From JBCBTJ01 sp964597685 (GTDB lineage: Bacteria; Pseudomonadota; Alphaproteobacteria; Caulobacterales; Hyphomonadaceae), in assembly GCA_964597685.1 (NCBI GenBank), contig CAZQZC010000116.1:1-8450 (forward strand): a stretch of DNA of 8,450 nucleotides, in the 5' to 3' direction. The notes beneath the pieces are model-generated. The model did not search any database. It saw only the letters and a program-made list of their open reading frames with translations, and was not told the DNA's origin. The first letter of the stretch is position 1. The number at the start of each line of letters is the position of its first letter. The translations under genes were made by a program, and so were the position numbers. Positions 4,302 through 8,450 of this stretch are shown here, one piece after another.

Positions 4302-6617
4302 TCAGAGCGCGTCGTCTGGTTGGCGATCTTCAAGGACGGCCAATAAAGCTGATGCGGCGTCTTTGGGATCGTCGAATACGAGCTTCGCCGCCTCAACGTC
4401 CTCCGCCCATTTTGCGAGCTCTGAAATGCACTCGCCAGACGGAGGACGTCCAGTTTCGACCAAGCTCTCCGTCAGGGCTGCAACCGTCTGCTGCTTTGAC
4501 AGGGGGTCAAACGTTACGTTCGCCCCCGCTTTCCAAAACGGCGCGACGACAAATCGGACGTGGGTCGCTGCAGACTTTGCACCGGCCCGAAGCGACCCCT
4601 TCGCGCCGCCAGGCCATGTGTGCACATGAGCGCCCCGGGCGTTTCTATCGATCGGGTCGCGAAACGGGGCGCTGTGGCCATGGGCGGTCGCGCCTGCGCC
4701 CTCTATCTCGACCAGCACGCCGCCCGTTGGGACGCCGATGTCCTGCATCCTCGCCGCGATTGCATCCCATTTTCCTGCTTCAGAGGACAGGATGAGAGCG
4801 GCCCCATCTTTCGGCCCAGCCAGCCCGCCCATGACCAGAAACGAGTCGCCAGCTTCCCTCGCTCTCCAGGCCAACAGACGGCGCCGCACCGTCGGCGCCA
4901 GCGCGCTCAACGGAACACCCGACGCGACCACCCGGCCGCCTTCGATCACCGAATACGCATTTGGGCCTTTCAAGACGGACAAATGCGCTTGCGGCGCGCT
5001 GGCTGCAGCGTCAAAGGCGCGGCCGATTCTATCCGACGCAACGCGACATCCAATCGTCACGCGGGCTGCAATGCCGGCGCAGAAAATATCGAGATCAATC
5101 TGACCGTCCGGCGTGGCCGAAGGAACCAGCTGCGCTTCGGGCGCAGACACGTCGCCCCGCACAAGCAAGCCAGATTTCACCCATTCGGCGGCGGTCTCCC
5201 ACACGTCTCGGCGCACAGTCTGGATGTCGACCTGGTCCATCTGTTCTGCGATGGCGGTGGCGACGACATCGGGTTCCGCGCCAGATGCGAGGTTGAGCCA
5301 AAAGAGAGCCGCCGTATCATTCAGGGCGTGCAGCACGCCGCTCGGCTCATGATAGATCGAGAGCGCGTCTCCAGAGACAATCTCGCGGACAGGACCCGCT
5401 TTCAAGTTGGCGAACTCGGGCTCGCGCCCGAAGGCAGCCCTTGCAAGCTCCACGTCCGCCAGTCGGGGAATTGGAAACGCCTCAAGAGCGCCCGGCGCAG
5501 GGAAAAGGCGCAAATAGCCCCCCGCCCGACGCACCTCTTCTTCAGCGATCTGCGCCTCGTCGGCAGGGCCGCGATCACCTTCGGCGTTGTTCAAACCAAC
5601 CATATTCACGAGGTCGGCGACCAACGCCCGTTTGATCCGGGCTTCGTCGTCGCCGCCGTCCTCGGGTTCGGCGCAAACGTCCAATGACGGACTAAGATTG
5701 CACTCCAAGAGCCAGGGATTGAGATCATCGTCGACCATGCAGTCAAAGCCGAGCAATTCGTAGCAGCCCGACAGATCGCCGCCCGCTTTGAGGGTCTTTC
5801 CGCGCATTTCCTCGTGAGCCGCTGCAACGCTAAGCGCCAGCATGTCGGTGATCCGCTGAAACAGGCGGGAATCATCGTGCCCTTCGGAGCGCAACCACGC
5901 GCGGTACTTTTCGAACGAGATAAAGACGACCGGCGCGTCCACCGTCTCATTGAGCACGTTGATGTCGGGATTTGTGAGATAAGCGTAGGGGTTGTCGAGG
6001 GCTGTCTCGTCGTAGTCTTCGGAGGCGAGTTTGATGAAGCCCTCTTCGTAGAAATAGGCGCGCAACGGATCGACCGAGGTCACCGCCACATAGCAGCGCA
6101 GAACGTATTTCCGACGCTGGTATAAGTGTGGTCGGTCCAAATAGGATTGCACCATCCATTTCTTGTCGAGCGGCGCCAGCGCCGGATCGCGGAGCAGTTC
6201 AATGCCCCGTCCGCGCGACAAGCTGGTCGGCTTCAGCATCCATAGCGCGTCCGGATTGTCGAACGCCTCTTCCTGCAAAGCGTGATATTCGCGCGGCATG
6301 TCGAAAACGCGGGGGAAAAACCCGAAGCGCGCCTCCATCGGCGATCCCGCGAAACGCGCCTTCTGGGCCTGCAGCGTGTCATGGAGACGGCTCTTGATCG
6401 TCAGCGCTGCATTGCCTGGGATGTGGTTGATCGTCTGATGAGGCTTCAAAGCTTTGAAGAGCCCAGGCTTCGGCATCCCGACCCGCCAGCATGCGTCCCA
6501 ATCGGCCTCATCGCCCTTTTCCCAGAGAGCGGGGTCGAGCGCCTCCTCAAAGAAAACGTTTTGCCCCGGCGCGCCATTGGACAGCCAGTATTTTCTCTTG
6601 GGCATGGAAACCGCCAT
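4302..6617 (-). CDS. TTL-like ATP-grasp ligase fused to PqqD-like and degenerate HPr-kinase-like domains
   Basis: A 771-residue cytoplasmic protein in three parts. (1) About 50-345, a tubulin-tyrosine-ligase (TTL) ATP-grasp domain that should join an amino acid to a protein or peptide carboxylate using ATP. Visible motifs are LKPTSLSRGRGIELL (128-142), RRKYVLRCYVAVT (168-180), AYFYEEGFIKLAS (187-199), YLTN (213-216) and GFDCMVDDDLNPWLLECNLS (290-309), where D292, E305 and N307 match the metal-binding residues. (2) About 405-487, a PqqD-like domain: ALNDTAALFW (431-440), DVWETAAEWVKSGLL (471-485). PqqD domains bind leader peptides. (3) About 505-765, resembling HprK-related kinases, but the Walker A position reads SSEAGKWD (611-618), lacking the first Gly and the Ser/Thr, so phosphotransfer is unlikely. 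ATG 6617 has no clear Shine-Dalgarno; ATG 6605 (M5) is an alternative. The gene follows phoB by 80 bp on the same strand with no strong terminator between, and converges on the acidic repeat gene. Domain calls are by eye; substrate unknown. Confidence 0.85.
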   Translation of the reverse strand: MAVSMPKRKYWLSNGAPGQNVFFEEALDPALWEKGDEADWDACWRVGMPKPGLFKALKPHQTINHIPGNAALTIKSRLHDTLQAQKARFAGSPMEARFGFFPRVFDMPREYHALQEEAFDNPDALWMLKPTSLSRGRGIELLRDPALAPLDKKWMVQSYLDRPHLYQRRKYVLRCYVAVTSVDPLRAYFYEEGFIKLASEDYDETALDNPYAYLTNPDINVLNETVDAPVVFISFEKYRAWLRSEGHDDSRLFQRITDMLALSVAAAHEEMRGKTLKAGGDLSGCYELLGFDCMVDDDLNPWLLECNLSPSLDVCAEPEDGGDDEARIKRALVADLVNMVGLNNAEGDRGPADEAQIAEEEVRRAGGYLRLFPAPGALEAFPIPRLADVELARAAFGREPEFANLKAGPVREIVSGDALSIYHEPSGVLHALNDTAALFWLNLASGAEPDVVATAIAEQMDQVDIQTVRRDVWETAAEWVKSGLLVRGDVSAPEAQLVPSATPDGQIDLDIFCAGIAARVTIGCRVASDRIGRAFDAAASAPQAHLSVLKGPNAYSVIEGGRVVASGVPLSALAPTVRRRLLAWRAREAGDSFLVMGGLAGPKDGAALILSSEAGKWDAIAARMQDIGVPTGGVLVEIEGAGATAHGHSAPFRDPIDRNARGAHVHTWPGGAKGSLRAGAKSAATHVRFVVAPFWKAGANVTFDPLSKQQTVAALTESLVETGRPPSGECISELAKWAEDVEAAKLVFDDPKDAASALLAVLEDRQPDDAL

Positions 6618-6697
6618 TCTTCTAAAGCTGAGCGGAATTCACACGCCGGGCGGGTGGCCCGCAAGCGACCCACGCGATCGTGAGGCGCCTGGGGTCG
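6618..6697 (-). other. 80-bp gap between phoB and the TTL fusion gene
   Basis: No gene seen. A 5-bp stem, CGGGC (6647-6651) with GCCCG (6657-6661), has no T-run after it on the minus strand and is unlikely to terminate. I see no convincing promoter, so read-through from the pst-pho operon into the TTL fusion gene is plausible but unproven. Confidence 0.4.
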
Positions 6698-7387
6698 TCA
6701 ATTGTCGGAGCGCAGGGCGTACCCGGCCGACCGAACGGTGCGTATGGGATCGTCGCCGCCGTTCTGGCGCAAAGCTTTCCGGAGGCGCCCGACATGGACA
6801 TCCACCGTGCGAGCTTCGACATAAACGTCGGAGCCCCAGACGCTGTCCAGCAATTGCTCTCGGGAGAAGACCCGCCCCGGATGGAGCATGAAATACTCAA
6901 GCAGCCGGAATTCCGTCGGGCCAAGGTGCAACGCCTCCCCATCCCGCAGGACGGCATGGGCCGTTCGATCGATCGTAATGTCGCCGACTGTCACCTTGTC
7001 TTCCACGAGGCCCGGGCGAATGCGCCGCATCACAGCTCGGATGCGCGCCATCAACTCGGTCGTCGAGAAGGGCTTGGTGACATAATCGTCGGCTCCCGTG
7101 TCCAAGCCGCGAATTCTGTCGGTTTCTTCCGTCCGCGCCGTCAGCATGATGACCGGCATATTCTTCGTTTCCGGCTTGGAGCGAAGCCGGCGACAGACCT
7201 CGATCCCGGCCACCTTCGGCAACATCCAATCGAGTAGAATGAGGTCCGGCGCACGCTCCTCGATCATGACGAGCGCTTCTTCCCCATCGAGCGCTGCGGC
7301 CGTTTCATAATCCTCTTTCTCGAGATTGTATTTCAGCAGTTCGACGACGGGTTCTTCGTCCTCTGCGATCAGTACGAACGGTTTCAT
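6698..7387 (-). CDS. phoB: Phosphate regulon response regulator PhoB
   Basis: OmpR/PhoB-family response regulator of 229 residues, the usual length. The receiver domain (1-122) has the acidic pocket E9-D10, phosphoacceptor D53 in LILLDWMLP, T83 in VIMLTAR and K105 in DDYVTKPFS. The winged-helix DNA-binding domain (about 130-229) has LGPTEFRLLEYFMLHPGRVF, SREQLLDSVWG and TVDVHVGRLRKAL, ending RTVRSAGYALR. Phosphorylated by PhoR under phosphate limitation, PhoB binds Pho boxes and activates pst and other phosphate genes; no phoR is in the window. It lies 17 bp downstream of phoU with AAGGA in the gap, about 12 nt before the ATG, and is evidently cotranscribed with pstB-phoU. Confidence 0.95.
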   Translation of the reverse strand: MKPFVLIAEDEEPVVELLKYNLEKEDYETAAALDGEEALVMIEERAPDLILLDWMLPKVAGIEVCRRLRSKPETKNMPVIMLTARTEETDRIRGLDTGADDYVTKPFSTTELMARIRAVMRRIRPGLVEDKVTVGDITIDRTAHAVLRDGEALHLGPTEFRLLEYFMLHPGRVFSREQLLDSVWGSDVYVEARTVDVHVGRLRKALRQNGGDDPIRTVRSAGYALRSDN

Positions 7388-7404
7388 GTCGAACCTGGGT
7401 CCTT

Positions 7405-8094
7405 CTAGCCCTCGAGTTCTTGGACCTTGGGGCGGTCGTTTGACGACAACGTTTCGCCGGTTACAAGATAGTGCACGACCTCGGCAATGTTTGTGCAGTG
7501 ATCACCGATTCTCTCAAGATTTTTGGCAATGAACAGAATATGGGCGCCTGAGCCGATCGTTCGGGGGTCTTCCATCATGTAGGTGAGAACTTCCCGAAAG
7601 TATGAATTATAGTGCTGGTCAACTTCCTCGTCGTCGACCCAAACCCGCAGCGCCTCTTCCGCGTTACGTCCCGCATAAGCGTCGAGAACGGATTGCAGCT
7701 GCCCTGAGACAGCGCGCCCCATGCGCTGAACGCCCTTCAACAAGGCGCCCTCGCCTGTTTCGAGCCCGCCCGCACGTTTGGCGATGTTCTTGGCGAGGTC
7801 GCCGATCCGTTCGAGGTCATGGGAAATCTTCAAGGCTGCGAGAACCTCTCGAAGGTCGCGCGCAAGGGGCTGACGTAGCGCCAGAAGCCGTGTGATGCGG
7901 CGCTCAATCTCGACCTCGAGGGCGTCGACCTCCACGTCCACGAGCGTCACCGATTGGCCGAGCGCAGGGTCGACGCGGGCCACCGCCTGGCACGCATCCG
8001 TTATCATGGTCTCGGCGATCCCACCCATGCGGAGAATATCGGCCGACAATTGCTCAAGCTCGTCAGTGAACGCCCGGACGATGTGCTCGCTCAT
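7405..8094 (-). CDS. phoU: Phosphate signalling protein PhoU
   Basis: PhoU is a cytoplasmic helical-bundle protein that links the PstSCAB transporter to PhoR and keeps the Pho response off when phosphate is plentiful. From ATG 8094 it is 229 residues, the normal length. It has two three-helix repeats, each with the metal-binding motif: DLERIGDLAKNIA (93-105) and NLERIGDHCTNIAE (192-205). The open frame extends to 8181, but that would overlap the end of pstB by 77 bp and add 29 residues unlike the family. MSEHIVRAF at 8094 matches PhoU N-termini and leaves a 10-bp gap after pstB. No strong Shine-Dalgarno precedes it, suggesting translational coupling to pstB. Confidence 0.95.
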   Translation of the reverse strand: MSEHIVRAFTDELEQLSADILRMGGIAETMITDACQAVARVDPALGQSVTLVDVEVDALEVEIERRITRLLALRQPLARDLREVLAALKISHDLERIGDLAKNIAKRAGGLETGEGALLKGVQRMGRAVSGQLQSVLDAYAGRNAEEALRVWVDDEEVDQHYNSYFREVLTYMMEDPRTIGSGAHILFIAKNLERIGDHCTNIAEVVHYLVTGETLSSNDRPKVQELEG

Positions 8095-8104
8095 GCGCCG
8101 CACA

Positions 8105-8450
8105 TTAGCCGAAGCGGCCAGTAATGTAATCCTGGGTCCGGGTATCCTGTGGATTCGTGAAAACGGCTTCAGTGTCGCCAAACTCGACGAGGGACCCCAG
8201 GTGAAAGAACGCCGTCTGCTGCGAAACGCGGGCCGCTTGTTGCATCGAATGGGTCACGATGACGATGCAAAAACGTTGGCGCAAATCGTCGATCAATTCC
8301 TCAATGCGCGCTGTCGCGATAGGGTCGAGCGCCGAGCACGGTTCGTCCATCAGAATAACTTCCGGGCTGACAGCGATTGCGCGTGCGATGCATAAACGTT
8401 GTTGCTGTCCGCCTGAGAGGTTGGTGCCCGGCTGGTCGAGAATGTGGCCG
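8105..8450 (-). CDS. pstB: Phosphate ABC transporter ATP-binding protein PstB, 3' part of gene
   Basis: C-terminal 114 residues of PstB, the ATPase of the high-affinity PstSCAB phosphate importer. The frame is open to the right edge (first complete codon at 8449), so the gene starts outside the window. Visible are the ABC signature LSGGQQQRLCIARAIA (from about 8419), Walker B VILMDEP with the D-loop SALDP (about 8359-8326), and the switch histidine in IVIVTHSMQQAARVS, a hallmark of PstB. The end, DYITGRFG, is also typical. An ATG at 8350 is internal to Walker B and not a start. phoU follows 10 bp downstream, then phoB, giving the standard pstB-phoU-phoB order; pstS, pstC and pstA would be expected further right. 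Confidence 0.96.
   Translation of the reverse strand, partial: GHILDQPGTNLSGGQQQRLCIARAIAVSPEVILMDEPCSALDPIATARIEELIDDLRQRFCIVIVTHSMQQAARVSQQTAFFHLGSLVEFGDTEAVFTNPQDTRTQDYITGRFG

Noticed and set aside
4560..5687. A 375-codon open frame on the plus strand, antisense to the TTL fusion gene
   Set aside because: It lies wholly opposite a gene with clear domain motifs. Its translation is rich in Arg/Pro/Ala/His with no recognisable domain, as expected from the antisense of GC-rich coding DNA.
6641..6662. Intrinsic terminator between phoB and the TTL fusion
   Set aside because: Only a 5-bp stem and no T-run on the minus strand.
8095..8181. A 29-residue N-terminal extension of PhoU
   Set aside because: It overlaps the end of pstB, does not resemble PhoU N-termini, and the start at 8094 gives the normal length.

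Overview
The window looks like chromosomal DNA of a GC-rich phototrophic (purple or aerobic anoxygenic) alphaproteobacterium. Two observations support this. The left end carries the PucC-family protein gene followed by bchP (bacteriochlorophyll geranylgeranyl reductase), an order known from photosynthesis gene clusters. A few kilobases away is gcrA, a cell-cycle regulator gene confined to Alphaproteobacteria. I cannot name the genus from the sequence.

Layout from left to right: (1) 2-2063, plus strand: the 3' part of a PucC/LhaA-family membrane protein gene and a complete bchP, 16 bp apart and presumably one transcript; in known clusters bchG lies just upstream. (2) 2094-2954, minus strand: a YadH/NodJ-type ABC-2 permease with no ATPase partner in view, convergent with bchP and divergent from gcrA. 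(3) 3177-3704, plus strand: gcrA. (4) 3803-4243, plus strand: a 146-aa exported, probably lipid-anchored, extremely acidic Glu/Ala/Gly/Tyr repeat protein, preceded by a 9-bp perfect inverted repeat with GTTAAC in each arm and followed by a strong intrinsic terminator. (5) 4302-6617, minus strand: a 771-aa three-part protein consisting of a tubulin-tyrosine-ligase-like ATP-grasp ligase, a PqqD-like peptide-binding domain and a degenerate HPr-kinase-like domain. (6) 6698-8450, minus strand: phoB, phoU and the 3' end of pstB, the end of a pst-pho phosphate operon transcribed towards the TTL fusion gene.

The pst-pho genes form an ordinary phosphate transport and signalling operon, and the first two genes serve bacteriochlorophyll maturation and antenna assembly. 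The least ordinary part is 3755-6617. There, a TTL-like ligase fused to a leader-binding-type domain and a pseudo-kinase faces, across a shared terminator, a gene for a repetitive Glu/Gly/Tyr protein whose composition recalls the acidic tubulin tails that eukaryotic TTL enzymes modify. A ligase/substrate relationship is a hypothesis only: the genes are convergent, not an operon, and the acidic protein has an export signal.

No tRNA, rRNA, CRISPR array, insertion sequence or transposase was seen. The only non-coding stretches are short (the longest is 222 bp).
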